Source of the DNA: Rubellimicrobium roseum
Lineage (GTDB): Bacteria; Pseudomonadota; Alphaproteobacteria; Rhodobacterales; Rhodobacteraceae
Assembly (NCBI RefSeq): GCF_006152145.1
Contig: NZ_VDFV01000003.1
Span: 62,001 to 126,000, forward strand
Direction of reading: 5' to 3'
Length of the DNA: 64,000 nucleotides
Under the pieces are notes generated by a model. It made no database searches, was not told where the DNA came from, and worked only from the letters and a program-made list of their open reading frames with translations. How positions within the stretch are numbered: the stretch's first letter is position 1; every line of letters starts with the position of its first letter. Shown here one piece after another: positions 7,956 to 15,834 of the stretch. Made by a program: the position numbers and the translations under genes.

Positions 7956-8290
7956 TCCGGTAGGAGCGGCCCAGGGAGGAGGAGAGGGCCGCCGTTCCGA
8001 TGAGAATGCGACAGGACCAGGGAGGAGGAGAGGTCCCGCCGCAGTTCCGCACGACGCCCAGGGAGGAGGACGGGCGCCGGCGAAGTCGTGAATTCCGTGC
8101 GGCGGAGCCGGGGAGGATCGGCCCCGCCGCGAGCCGCCGACACCCAGGGAGGAGAAGGGCGCCGGCGTATTCCGTGCGGTGGAGCCCAGGGAGGAGGGCT
8201 TCCACCGCGACCGTTGCGAGGGGGCCTCGGGAGGAGGTGAGTCCCTGTCCCGCAGAGGCGATCCGGACCCGGGGAGGACGGACCGGACCG
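7918..8290 (-). ncRNA. Tandem array of nine CcsR-like sRNA hairpins with CCUCCUCCC-type loops
   Basis: Nine consecutive stem-loops lie on the minus strand downstream of the DUF1127 gene. Stem arms in plus-strand coordinates, in transcription order, are: 8259-8266/8283-8290, 8222-8228/8239-8245, 8176-8187/8196-8208, 8136-8145/8157-8166, 8101-8110/8119-8128, 8052-8059/8072-8079, 8007-8018/8032-8043, 7966-7972/7986-7992 and 7925-7936/7945-7955. Each loop shows TCCTCCC or a close variant. Most imperfect stem positions are A/C on the plus strand, which become allowed U.G pairs only in the minus-strand RNA. In R. sphaeroides four homologous stress-induced sRNAs (CcsR1-4) with this loop are co-transcribed with a DUF1127 gene. 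The order here is the same but with more copies. Processing into single sRNAs is inferred. Confidence 0.85.
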
Positions 8291-8298
8291 TAGATCCG

Positions 8299-8520
8299 TC
8301 AGGCGCCGTAGGCGGCGCTCCGGGCGAGGGCAGGAAGATCCGCCGTGTTCAGCCCGAGGTCGTGGAGTTCGCGCGGCCCGAGCGTGGACAGTTCGGCCAG
8401 CGTCTCGCGGTAGAGGCGGTAGCGAGCGATGCGGGTCGCGAGATCCGCACGGAGCTGCCCGATCCGTTCGGCCAGCGAAAGCCCGGTGGCGGCGTGATGG
8501 GTGTCGTGTGCGTAGGCCAT
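8299..8520 (-). CDS. DUF1127 small RNA-binding-type protein (CcaF1-like)
   Basis: Basic protein of 73 residues. The C-terminal half carries the DUF1127 pattern RYRLYRETLAELSTL then GPRELHDLGL (about 34-58). The R. sphaeroides homologue at the equivalent position, CcaF1, is an RNA-binding protein that affects maturation of the downstream CcsR sRNAs and RNA turnover. Here the stop codon is about 9 bases from the first array hairpin, so gene and array are one transcript. The ATG at 8520 has only a weak purine-rich ribosome-binding site (GAAAGAAA). Confidence 0.88.
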   Translation of the reverse strand: MAYAHDTHHAATGLSLAERIGQLRADLATRIARYRLYRETLAELSTLGPRELHDLGLNTADLPALARSAAYGA

Positions 8521-8594
8521 GATCGTTTCTTTCGTTCCGGTTCATCCCGGGCCATCGGGGCCTCGGGACGGCGCTGTTAGCGCTGTCGGGAACA

Positions 8595-8622
8595 CAAATA
8601 GACAATTGCTGCGACTGCACAA
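8595..8622 (-). promoter_or_regulatory. Candidate promoter of the DUF1127/sRNA transcript
   Basis: The minus strand has TTGTGC (8622-8617), a 16-bp spacer and TATTTG (8600-8595), about 75 bases before the ATG. The R. sphaeroides locus is driven by the heat-shock sigma factors RpoHI/RpoHII, and this pair is compatible with such a site, but the sigma factor cannot be decided from sequence alone. Confidence 0.35.
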
Positions 8623-8869
8623 TGGAGCTTGGGCGCAAGGCCGCCATGCAGTCAGCGCATGGAGTTGCCGCATTTTCTGGCATCCTGTTGCATGACTGGA
8701 GGGAAAGGGGCCGCCGTCGGCGCGCTGCGCGGAGGGCGGGCCCTTGCGCTTTGCCCGGTCCGCGACAAGGGTTGCCCGCCGGAAGGGCGGCCGTCGAACG
8801 GGCAGCCGCCGCTGGGGCGTCCGGTCCAGCCGGACAGGATAGGGCCGACAGGCGACAGGAGTGTGACGG
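8623..8869. other. Intergenic region between the DUF1127 promoter and mrp; no gene seen
   Basis: About 250 bp of GC-rich sequence with several open frames that have no coding character. It should hold the mrp promoter, but I find no convincing -35/-10 pair. The mrp ribosome-binding site ACAGGA is at 8855-8860. Confidence 0.5.
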
Positions 8870-9961
8870 ATGGGTCCGACACGAGAGCAGGTGATGGCGG
8901 CGCTGGCCCGCGTGGCGATGCCGGGCGGCGGCGATCTGGCCGGCAGCGGGCTCGTGCAGGCGCTGGCGGTGGCCGAGGGAGCGGTGCGCTTCGTGCTGGA
9001 GGCGCGGGGCGTGGACGAGGCGCGGGCGCTCGAGCCCGTGCGCGCGGAGGCTGAGCGGGTGGTGCGGGCGATCCCCGGGGTCACGGGCGTGTCCATCGTC
9101 GTGACCGCGCATGGGCCGGCGGCGAAGGCCCCGGCTCCGCCTCCGCCGTCGGGGGCGCCCTCGCTGACCATCGGGAGGCACCCGACGCCGCAGGCGGGTC
9201 CGCAGCGGGTGACGGGGGTCGACCGCATCCTCGCGGTGGGCTCGGGCAAGGGGGGCGTGGGCAAGTCGACGGTCAGCGCCAACCTCGCCGTGGCGCTGGC
9301 GCGCGAGGGGCGGCGCGTGGGGCTTCTGGACGCCGACATCTACGGGCCGTCGCAGCCGCGGATGATGGGGGTGAGCAAGCGCCCCGCCTCGGCCGACGGC
9401 AAGACCATCGAGCCGCTGCACGCCCATGGCGTGACCCTGATGTCCATCGGGCTCATGGTCGACCCGGACAAGGCCATCGTGTGGCGCGGGCCGATGCTGA
9501 TGGGGGCGCTCCAGCAGATGCTGACGCAGGTGAACTGGGGGCGGCTCGACGTGCTGATCGTCGACCTGCCGCCGGGGACGGGGGACGTGCAGCTCACGCT
9601 CTGCCAGAGGACGCACCTGACCGGTGCGGTCGTGGTCAGCACGCCCCAGGATGTGGCACTGATCGACGCCCGCAAGGCGATCGACATGTTCAGGACGCTC
9701 CACACCCCCATCCTGGGCCTGATCGAGAACATGAGCAGCTTCGTCTGCCCGAACTGCGGCCACGAAAGCCATGTCTTCGGTCACGGCGGCGTCGAGGCGG
9801 AGGCGCGGAAGGACGGCATCCCCTTCCTCGGCCGGCTTCCCATCGACTTGGAGACGCGGATCTCGGGCGACGAAGGCGTGCCCGTGGCAGCCGGGGAGGG
9901 GCCCATGGCCGAGGCCTGGCGCGGCATCGCCCGCCGGCTGGTCGAGGGCGGCATGGCCTGA
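8870..9961 (+). CDS. mrp: Mrp/ApbC-type Fe-S cluster carrier ATPase
   Basis: P-loop ATPase that carries and delivers Fe-S clusters to apoproteins in the cytosol; 363 residues. Residues 1-80 form a MIP18-like (DUF59) domain, then an Ala/Pro linker, then the deviant Walker A GSGKGGVGKST (124-134). DADIYGPSQP, VDLPPGTGDVQLT and the CxxC pair VCPNCGHE near 294 follow; the two cysteines bridge the cluster in the dimer. Complex I needs eight or so Fe-S clusters and is encoded 14 kb away, a possible client. It is a single gene, closed by a terminator at 9995. Confidence 0.93.
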   Translation: MGPTREQVMAALARVAMPGGGDLAGSGLVQALAVAEGAVRFVLEARGVDEARALEPVRAEAERVVRAIPGVTGVSIVVTAHGPAAKAPAPPPPSGAPSLTIGRHPTPQAGPQRVTGVDRILAVGSGKGGVGKSTVSANLAVALAREGRRVGLLDADIYGPSQPRMMGVSKRPASADGKTIEPLHAHGVTLMSIGLMVDPDKAIVWRGPMLMGALQQMLTQVNWGRLDVLIVDLPPGTGDVQLTLCQRTHLTGAVVVSTPQDVALIDARKAIDMFRTLHTPILGLIENMSSFVCPNCGHESHVFGHGGVEAEARKDGIPFLGRLPIDLETRISGDEGVPVAAGEGPMAEAWRGIARRLVEGGMA

Positions 9962-9994
9962 TCCGAGTCGCCCGGCTCCTCGCGACCGACCCAC

Positions 9995-10027
9995 GCGGCG
10001 GCCCTCCGGGGTCGCCGCTTTCGTTTT
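9995..10027 (+). terminator. Intrinsic terminator of mrp
   Basis: GCGGCGGCC and GGTCGCCGC make a 9-bp stem with one G.U pair and a 6-nt loop, followed by TTTCGTTTT. It starts 33 bases after the mrp stop. Confidence 0.8.
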
Positions 10028-10182
10028 GGCCCGATGCCGACAAAAAGCCGTCACAATCCGATTCGGATTTGCCTCACGAACGAGGTTCAAGGGCTAAGCG
10101 GCTGAAACACCGAAGAATGTGACCCAAGCGCCGCGAACCGTGCCGCGAATCTGTGCTGCGCCAGGACGGTTGACGAAAGGTT

Positions 10183-10202
10183 ACCGGCGGTTCTTTGCCG
10201 GT
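10183..10202 (+). other. Small hairpin in the mraZ upstream region
   Basis: ACCGGC and GCCGGT form a perfect 6-bp stem with an 8-nt loop. It follows a -35-like TTGACG at 10170-10175. It could be leader structure or an operator; no function is assigned. Confidence 0.35.
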
Positions 10203-10214
10203 CGAAGTTTCTGT

Positions 10215-10289
10215 CGTCCACAGGCCCCTCCGAAGGGGTCTTGCCCTGATGTTCCGAGAAAAGCGGGCTTTTCCACAGGGCTGTCCACA
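10215..10289 (+). promoter_or_regulatory. Cluster of three DnaA-box-like TCCACA motifs
   Basis: CGTCCACA (10215-10222), TTTTCCACA (10269-10277) and TGTCCACA (10282-10289) lie within 75 bp in the same orientation. TTTTCCACA differs from the DnaA box TTATCCACA by one base. DnaA control of the division cluster would make sense, but no AT-rich unwinding region suggests a replication origin. Confidence 0.4.
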
Positions 10290-10399
10290 GCAAGATGGCG
10301 CTTGGGCTGTGACATTCGCGCAAAGGGCGGCCCTGAAGGCAACATAGGCCTTGAGTACCAGGAATTCCCATGGCATCCCTAATGGTGTCGGAAGCGGCG

Positions 10400-10618
10400 C
10401 GGGATACCCAGGGGCGACAAAGAACCCCGACCGAGACGCAGTCATACAGGCAAATCCATTCCGGTTGCTTCCGATATCGAGAGCAGGACAGCGAACGCCA
10501 CAGGCAGAACGATCCGGCGCGCGAGCGAGCAGCATCCCCCCAGGTGCGCGCGCAGTCGGACTTCCCGGAAGGGACGGAAACGGCGGATCAGGTGTGGCAG
10601 CCCGGATCCGCCGTTTTC
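10400..10618 (+). ncRNA. UpsM-like sRNA from the mraZ 5' leader (5' end uncertain)
   Basis: The roughly 700 bp before mraZ contain no gene, and a strong intrinsic terminator stands 48 bp before the mraZ start. In R. sphaeroides the mraZ leader yields an abundant sRNA of about 200 nt, UpsM, through partial termination upstream of mraZ and RNase E processing. Position, length and terminator agree here. The 3' end at about 10618 follows from the terminator. The 5' end is only placed by analogy, since no clear promoter is visible. Confidence 0.55.
10578..10617 (+). terminator. Terminator/attenuator inside the mraZ leader
   Basis: AAACGGCGGATC and GATCCGCCGTTT form a perfect 12-bp stem with a 15-nt loop and run into TTTTC. 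All dcw transcription that starts upstream must read through it, so it can act as an attenuator and as the 3' end of the leader sRNA. Confidence 0.8.
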
Positions 10619-10665
10619 GTGTCGAAGGACCAGCACCGCGGGGGTTTGGGGCGTAGCGGGTTCCG

Positions 10666-11178
10666 GTGATCACGGCCAGCTTCACAGGCGAATATCCGCA
10701 AAGGATCGACGGCAAGGGCCGGATGTCGATCCCGTCGGACTTCCGCCGCGTGCTGGAGGCCAACGATCCAAACTGGACCGAGGGGCTGAACCCGTCGCTC
10801 TATCTCCTCTATGGCGAGCATCTGAGGGATCATCTCAAGGCCTACACGGTCGCGGCCTTCAACGAGGTCGCCCAGCAGATCATGGCCATCAAGCCGCGCA
10901 CGCCCGAGGAGGCGCAGCGCAAGGCCGTGTCGCAGCGCCTGATCCTGGGCCAGTCGGTGCGGCTGGAGGTCGACCGCGACGGCCGCATCGTCATGCCGAT
11001 CCGCCAGCGCCAGAAGCTGGGCCTGACCGAGGGCGAGGTCGTCTTCTCGGGCGGAGGCGACCATTTCGAGATTTGGGCGGCGGCGACCTTCGAGGAGAAG
11101 GTGGGAGCCCAGATGCGCGCGTTCCTGGAAGCGCAGCCCGAAGGCTTCGATCCCATGACGCTGGTCTGGGGCGGCTGA
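10666..11178 (+). CDS. mraZ: Transcriptional regulator MraZ
   Basis: First gene of the division and cell-wall (dcw) cluster, 170 residues. Two SpoVT-AbrB-like repeats carry the conserved DxxxR signatures: DGKGRMSIP (about 16-24) and DRDGRIVMP (about 105-113). In E. coli MraZ represses its own operon by binding TGGGN repeats upstream. The start is a GTG at 10666; no upstream ATG fits. A terminator-bearing leader precedes it, and rsmH starts one base after its stop. Confidence 0.93.
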   Translation: MITASFTGEYPQRIDGKGRMSIPSDFRRVLEANDPNWTEGLNPSLYLLYGEHLRDHLKAYTVAAFNEVAQQIMAIKPRTPEEAQRKAVSQRLILGQSVRLEVDRDGRIVMPIRQRQKLGLTEGEVVFSGGGDHFEIWAAATFEEKVGAQMRAFLEAQPEGFDPMTLVWGG

Positions 11179-11179
11179 G

Positions 11180-12181
11180 ATGATGGCCGAGCCGCATATC
11201 CCGGTCCTGCTGCGCCCCCTGCTGGCGGCCTGCGCCCCCGTGTGCGGCACCTGGATCGACGGGACCTTCGGCGCCGGCGGCTACGCGCGCGGCCTGATCG
11301 CCGCCGGAGCGGCGCGCGTCATCGGGATCGACCGGGATCCGCTGGCCCATCACATGGCGGCCGGGTGGCTTCCGGGATTTCATGGAACCATCGACCTGCG
11401 CGAAGGGACCTTCGGGGAGCTGGACCGCATCGCCGCCGAAGCGGGCGCGGAACAGGTCGAGGGCGTGGTGCTGGATCTCGGCATCTCGTCGATGCAGATC
11501 GACACGGCCGAGCGGGGCTTCTCGTTCCAGAAGGACGCGCCGCTCGACATGCGGATGTCGCAGTCGGGCCCGAGCGCGCGCGACCTCGTGAACGAGGCTG
11601 GGGAGGAGCGGCTGGCCGATATCCTGTATCTCTACGGCGAGGAACGGGCCTCGCGCCGGATCGCGCGGGCGATCCTGGCGGCGCGCCCCGTGGAGACGAC
11701 GCTGGAACTGGCCGAGATCGTGGCGCGGTGCCTGCCGCGCCAGAAGCCCGGCGAGAAGCACCCGGCGACGCGCACCTTCCAGGCGTTGCGGATCGCCGTG
11801 AACGACGAATACGGCGAGCTGGCGCGCGGCCTGGAAGCGGCCGAGCGGGTGCTGGCCCCGGGGGGGCTGCTGGCGGTGGTGAGCTTCCACTCGGTCGAGG
11901 ACCGGATGGTGAAGCGGTTCCTCCAGCTTCGCGCGGGGCGGATGGGGCAGGGGAGCCGCTATGCACCCGAGGCCGAGGCCGAGGCCCCTGCCTTCGAGAT
12001 GGTGACGCGCAAGGCGGTCGAGCCCGACGAGACGGAGCTGGCGGCCAATCCCCGCGCGCGCTCGGCCAAGCTGCGCGTCGCGCGGCGGACGTCGGCGCCC
12101 GCGGGACGGATCAACGACGAGGAGATCGGCATGCCGATGCTCCCGACAAGCCGGACCACCGGCGGACGACCGAGGCGATGA
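11180..12181 (+). CDS. rsmH: 16S rRNA (cytosine1402-N4)-methyltransferase RsmH
   Basis: SAM-dependent methyltransferase (formerly MraW) acting on C1402 in the ribosomal P site; 333 residues. The SAM loop [11 protein letters not shown] is at 28-38, GIDRDP follows near 48, [11 protein letters not shown] near 96, and [11 protein letters not shown] near 236. Two adjacent ATGs (11180 and 11183) are possible starts. The C-terminal 25 residues ([12 protein letters not shown]...) are a variable basic tail. It lies between mraZ and ftsL in normal dcw order. Confidence 0.95.
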   Translation: MMAEPHIPVLLRPLLAACAPVCGTWIDGTFGAGGYARGLIAAGAARVIGIDRDPLAHHMAAGWLPGFHGTIDLREGTFGELDRIAAEAGAEQVEGVVLDLGISSMQIDTAERGFSFQKDAPLDMRMSQSGPSARDLVNEAGEERLADILYLYGEERASRRIARAILAARPVETTLELAEIVARCLPRQKPGEKHPATRTFQALRIAVNDEYGELARGLEAAERVLAPGGLLAVVSFHSVEDRMVKRFLQLRAGRMGQGSRYAPEAEAEAPAFEMVTRKAVEPDETELAANPRARSAKLRVARRTSAPAGRINDEEIGMPMLPTSRTTGGRPRR

Positions 12182-12194
12182 GGGAGCGAGAGCG

Positions 12195-12554
12195 ATGAAG
12201 GGTCTGATCACGATCGGCCTGGCCCTGCTGGTGATGGGCCTGGGCTTCTGGGCCTATCAGGAGAACTACGCCACGCAGGCCAGCCTTCGCGAGGTGCGCG
12301 ACCTCAGGGGCCAGATCGCGGCGGCGCAGGCGCGGCTCGATCGGCTGGAGGCCGAATGGGCCTATCTCAACCGGCCTGACCGGCTGCGCGACCTCGCCGA
12401 GATCAACTTTCAGCGGCTGGAGCTGCTGCCGCTGATGCCCGAGGCCTTTGCGGCCGTGGACGAGGTGCCCATGCCGTCGGACACGCTGGCTCCGGTCCTG
12501 TCGGAACTCATCGTCTCGCACGGGACGCCCGGCGACGGGGAGGAGCCGCTGTGA
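12195..12554 (+). CDS. ftsL: Cell division protein FtsL
   Basis: Small bitopic division protein of 119 residues. A short cytoplasmic start is followed by one membrane helix (about 4-20), then a periplasmic coiled coil (about 28-62, REVRDLRGQIAAAQARLDRL). FtsL joins FtsB and FtsQ to activate FtsW-FtsI. Identification rests on topology and on its place between rsmH and ftsI, because FtsL sequences diverge strongly. Its stop overlaps the ftsI GTG by four bases, so translation is coupled. Confidence 0.88.
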   Translation: MKGLITIGLALLVMGLGFWAYQENYATQASLREVRDLRGQIAAAQARLDRLEAEWAYLNRPDRLRDLAEINFQRLELLPLMPEAFAAVDEVPMPSDTLAPVLSELIVSHGTPGDGEEPL

Positions 12555-14329
12555 CCACGCGCGAGCTGGCCCTGGCGGCCGCCGCGCTCGGGCGCGGGGC
12601 CTGGGCGCGACGGCCCTCGCTGCGGCTCCTGCGCCGCGCCGCCACCCGCGACAGTGCCGAGCGGGCGCGCATCCGGGCCGAGAAGCGGATCTGGATCCTC
12701 GCGGGGGTCTTTGCCCTGGCCTACGGCACCGTGGGCACGCGCATGGCGGTGCTGGCTTCCACCGAGCCCGAGGAGCCGCAGGTCGCGAGCGCGATCGACG
12801 CCCCGATCCTCAGCACCCGCGCCGACATCGTGGACCGCGAGGGGCGCATCCTGGCCACCAATCTCGCGACCCATGCGCTTTATGCCCAGCCGCGGCAGAT
12901 GGTGGACCCAGCCCGTGCCGCGCGCGAGCTGGCGGCGATCTTCCCCGACCTCGAGGAGGCCGAGCTGCTGCGCGACTTCACGGGGCCGCGCAAGTTCCTG
13001 TGGATTCGCCGCCAGATCAGCCCCGAGCAGGTGCAGGCCGTCCACGACATCGGCGAGCCGGGGCTGCTGTTCGGACCCCGCGAGATGCGGCTTTACCCGA
13101 ACGGGCCGGTGGCGGCCCATATCCTGGGGGGCGCGGGCTACGGGCGCGAGGGCGTCGATTCGGCCGAGGTGATCGGCACGGCCGGGGTGGAGCGCCACTT
13201 CGACGCCCGGCTGCGTGACCCCGAGCGGCAGGCCGAGCCGCTGGCGCTGTCGCTCGACCTCACCATCCAGGCCGCTATGGAGGAGGTGCTCCAGGGCGGC
13301 ATGACGCTGATGAACGCCAAGGGCGCGGCCGGCATCCTGATGGATGTCCACACGGGCGAGATCCTGGCCATGGCCTCCCTGCCGGACTTCGATCCCAACA
13401 CGCGGCCCCCGGCGGCCACGAGCGGCGACCCCGGTGACAGCCCCCTGTTCAACCGGGCGATCCAGGGCGTCTACGAACTGGGTTCGGTGTTCAAGATCTT
13501 CACCGTGGCGCAGGCGCTGGACCTCGGGCTCTTGAACCCCGAGACCATGATCGACACCCAGGGACCGATGACCTGGGGCCGCTTCCGCATCAACGACTTC
13601 CACTATTATGGCGCCGAGAACACGGTCACGGACGTGATCGTGAAGTCCTCGAACATCGGCACCGCCCATATCGCCCTGATGATCGGGCCCGCGCGGCAGA
13701 GGGCCTTCCTGCAGGGGCTGGGCCTTCTGGAGCCCACCCATGTCGAGATGACGGAGGCGCGGACGGGCCGGCCTCTGCTGCCGGCGCAATGGTCCGAGAT
13801 CAGCCTCCTGACCATCTCCTACGGGCATGGGGTCTCGACCTCGCCCCTGCACCTGGCGGCGGCCTATGCAGCCATCGGCAACGGCGGGACGGCGGTGACG
13901 CCGAGCCTTGTCCACGAGGAGAACCGCGAGCCCGGGCCGCGCGTCCTGAGCGAGCAGTCCGCGCGCCAGTCGGTCGACATGCTGCGGCAGGTGGTGTCGC
14001 GGGGGACGGCCTCGCTCGCGGACGTGCCGGGCTACGAGGTGGCGGGCAAGACCGGGACCGCCGACAAGCCGCGCGCCACGGGCGGCTACTACGACGACAA
14101 GGTCATCGCGACCTTCGCGGGGGTCTTCCCGGCGAGCGATCCCCAGTACGTCATCGTGGTCAGCCTCGACGAGCCCGTGGAGACCTCGGGGACCGAGCCG
14201 CGCCGGACGGCGGGCTGGACGGCGGTGCCGGTGGCGGCCGAGCTCGTCCGGCGCGCGGCGCCTTTGCTGGGGCTTCGTCCGGCGGTTGAAGTGGCGGCGG
14301 CGGACGGTGTAACCGAGCCCGCGAACTGA
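12551..14329 (+). CDS. ftsI: Penicillin-binding protein 3, septal transpeptidase FtsI
   Basis: Periplasmic D,D-transpeptidase that cross-links septal peptidoglycan; 592 residues. A basic cytoplasmic N-terminus and one membrane helix (about 52-70) precede the PBP dimerisation domain and the transpeptidase. Active-site motifs are all present: SVFK near 311-314, SSN near 376-378 and KTGT near 499-502. The start is a GTG overlapping the ftsL stop. The end is 14 bp from murE. Confidence 0.95.
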   Translation: MTTRELALAAAALGRGAWARRPSLRLLRRAATRDSAERARIRAEKRIWILAGVFALAYGTVGTRMAVLASTEPEEPQVASAIDAPILSTRADIVDREGRILATNLATHALYAQPRQMVDPARAARELAAIFPDLEEAELLRDFTGPRKFLWIRRQISPEQVQAVHDIGEPGLLFGPREMRLYPNGPVAAHILGGAGYGREGVDSAEVIGTAGVERHFDARLRDPERQAEPLALSLDLTIQAAMEEVLQGGMTLMNAKGAAGILMDVHTGEILAMASLPDFDPNTRPPAATSGDPGDSPLFNRAIQGVYELGSVFKIFTVAQALDLGLLNPETMIDTQGPMTWGRFRINDFHYYGAENTVTDVIVKSSNIGTAHIALMIGPARQRAFLQGLGLLEPTHVEMTEARTGRPLLPAQWSEISLLTISYGHGVSTSPLHLAAAYAAIGNGGTAVTPSLVHEENREPGPRVLSEQSARQSVDMLRQVVSRGTASLADVPGYEVAGKTGTADKPRATGGYYDDKVIATFAGVFPASDPQYVIVVSLDEPVETSGTEPRRTAGWTAVPVAAELVRRAAPLLGLRPAVEVAAADGVTEPAN

Positions 14330-14343
14330 CGCGGAGGGCCAGC

Positions 14344-15834
14344 ATGGCCGAGACCAAGACATTGGCCGAGCTGGGCCTGACCGCGCCGGGCGGGCGCGAT
14401 CCCGCCGTGACGGGACTGTCGGTGGACAGCCGGATGGTGGAGCCGGGGCACCTCTTCGCCGCGCTGCCCGGCGCCACGATTCACGGCGCGCATTATGTCG
14501 AGGCCGCCGTCCTGCGCAGGGCCGCCGCCGTGCTGACCGACGCCGAGGGCGCGCGCCTCGCGGAAGGCAAGCTGGGCGGGGCCGTCCTGATCCTGGCCGA
14601 GGACGCGCGGCAGGTCTTTGCCCGGAGCTGTGCGCTGTGGTTCGGGCCGCATCCCGAGGCGGTGGTCGCCGTCACAGGCACCAACGGCAAGACCAGCGTG
14701 GCGAGCTTCTGCCGCCAGATCTGGATGGGCCTGGGGTTGAGCGCGGTGAACCTGGGAACCGTGGGCGTCGAGGGAGCGTGGGAGGCCTCGCTGCGCCACA
14801 CGACGCCCGATCCGCTCACGCTGCACCGGGTGCTGGCGCAGGCACGGCGCGCGGGCGTGACCCATGTGGCGATGGAGGCCTCCTCGCACGGGCTCGACCA
14901 GCGGCGGCTCGATGGCGTGTGGCTGGCTGCGGCCGGGTTCACGAACTTCACTCAGGACCATCTCGACTACCACGGAACGTTCGAGGCCTATTTCGACGCC
15001 AAGATGCGGCTGTTCCGGGCCGTGCTGCCCGAGGACGGCGTCGCGGTCGTGAACCTCGACGACCCCAAGGGGCCGGAGGTCGCGGCCATCGCCGCCGCAC
15101 GCGGGCTGGAGGTGATCGGGACCGGCGCGGCCGAAGGGGCGCGGCTCCGGCTTTTGGGCCAGCGCTTCGACGCCACGGGGCAGGACCTGCGGTTCGCCTG
15201 GCAGGGCGAGGTGAGGCAGGTCCGGCTCGACCTGATCGGAGGCTTCCAGGCCGAGAACGTGCTGGTTGCGGCGGGTCTCGTGATCGGCGCGGGCGAGGAC
15301 CCGGAGACCGTGTGGAAGGCGCTGCCGCTGCTGAAGACGGTGCGGGGGCGGATGCAGCTGGCGGCCCGGCGAAGGAACGGAGCGTCCGTGTTCGTGGACT
15401 ATGCCCATACGCCCGACGCGGTGGAGACGGCGCTGGCGGCGCTGCGGCCCCACGTCATGGGGCGGATCATCGCCATCGTGGGGGCGGGCGGGGACCGCGA
15501 CCGGAGCAAGCGGCCCTTGATGGGGGCGGCGGCGGCGCGCCACGCGGACCTCGTGATCGTCACGGACGACAACCCGCGCAGCGAGGACCCCCGCAGCATC
15601 CGGGCCGCCGTGATGCAGGGCGTGCGCGAGGCCGGAGGCGCGGAGCGGGCGACCGAAGTGGGCGACCGCGCCGAGGCGATCCTGCGGGGCGTGGATGCGC
15701 TCCAGCCGGGGGATGCGTTGCTCGTTTGCGGCAAGGGGCATGAGACGGGGCAGATCGTCGGCAACGAGATCTATCCGTTCGACGACGTGGAGCAGGCGAG
15801 CGTCTCGGTCGCCGTGCTGGAGGGACGGGAATGA
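14344..15834 (+). CDS. murE: UDP-MurNAc-tripeptide synthetase MurE (meso-DAP type)
   Basis: Cytoplasmic ligase adding the third amino acid to the peptidoglycan stem; 496 residues. The ATP loop GTNGKTS lies near 112-118. The DNPR motif (DDNPRSED, about 408-415) marks specificity for meso-diaminopimelate over lysine, as expected for a Gram-negative. It overlaps murF by four bases (ATGA). Confidence 0.96.
   Translation: MAETKTLAELGLTAPGGRDPAVTGLSVDSRMVEPGHLFAALPGATIHGAHYVEAAVLRRAAAVLTDAEGARLAEGKLGGAVLILAEDARQVFARSCALWFGPHPEAVVAVTGTNGKTSVASFCRQIWMGLGLSAVNLGTVGVEGAWEASLRHTTPDPLTLHRVLAQARRAGVTHVAMEASSHGLDQRRLDGVWLAAAGFTNFTQDHLDYHGTFEAYFDAKMRLFRAVLPEDGVAVVNLDDPKGPEVAAIAAARGLEVIGTGAAEGARLRLLGQRFDATGQDLRFAWQGEVRQVRLDLIGGFQAENVLVAAGLVIGAGEDPETVWKALPLLKTVRGRMQLAARRRNGASVFVDYAHTPDAVETALAALRPHVMGRIIAIVGAGGDRDRSKRPLMGAAAARHADLVIVTDDNPRSEDPRSIRAAVMQGVREAGGAERATEVGDRAEAILRGVDALQPGDALLVCGKGHETGQIVGNEIYPFDDVEQASVSVAVLEGRE

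Noticed and set aside
7918-8290. CRISPR-like look of the repeated AGGGAGGAG units
   Set aside because: The repeats are short loops with different flanking stems and uneven spacing, there is no constant repeat or unique spacer, and no cas gene is present. They are hairpin RNAs.
8622-9054. Overlapping open frames before and into mrp
   Set aside because: Composition is Arg/Gly/Ala-rich, there is no ribosome-binding site, and mrp itself has a clear start at 8870.
10215-10289. Chromosomal replication origin at the TCCACA cluster
   Set aside because: Only three motifs, no AT-rich unwinding element and no dnaA, parA or gidA nearby. A regulatory site is more likely.
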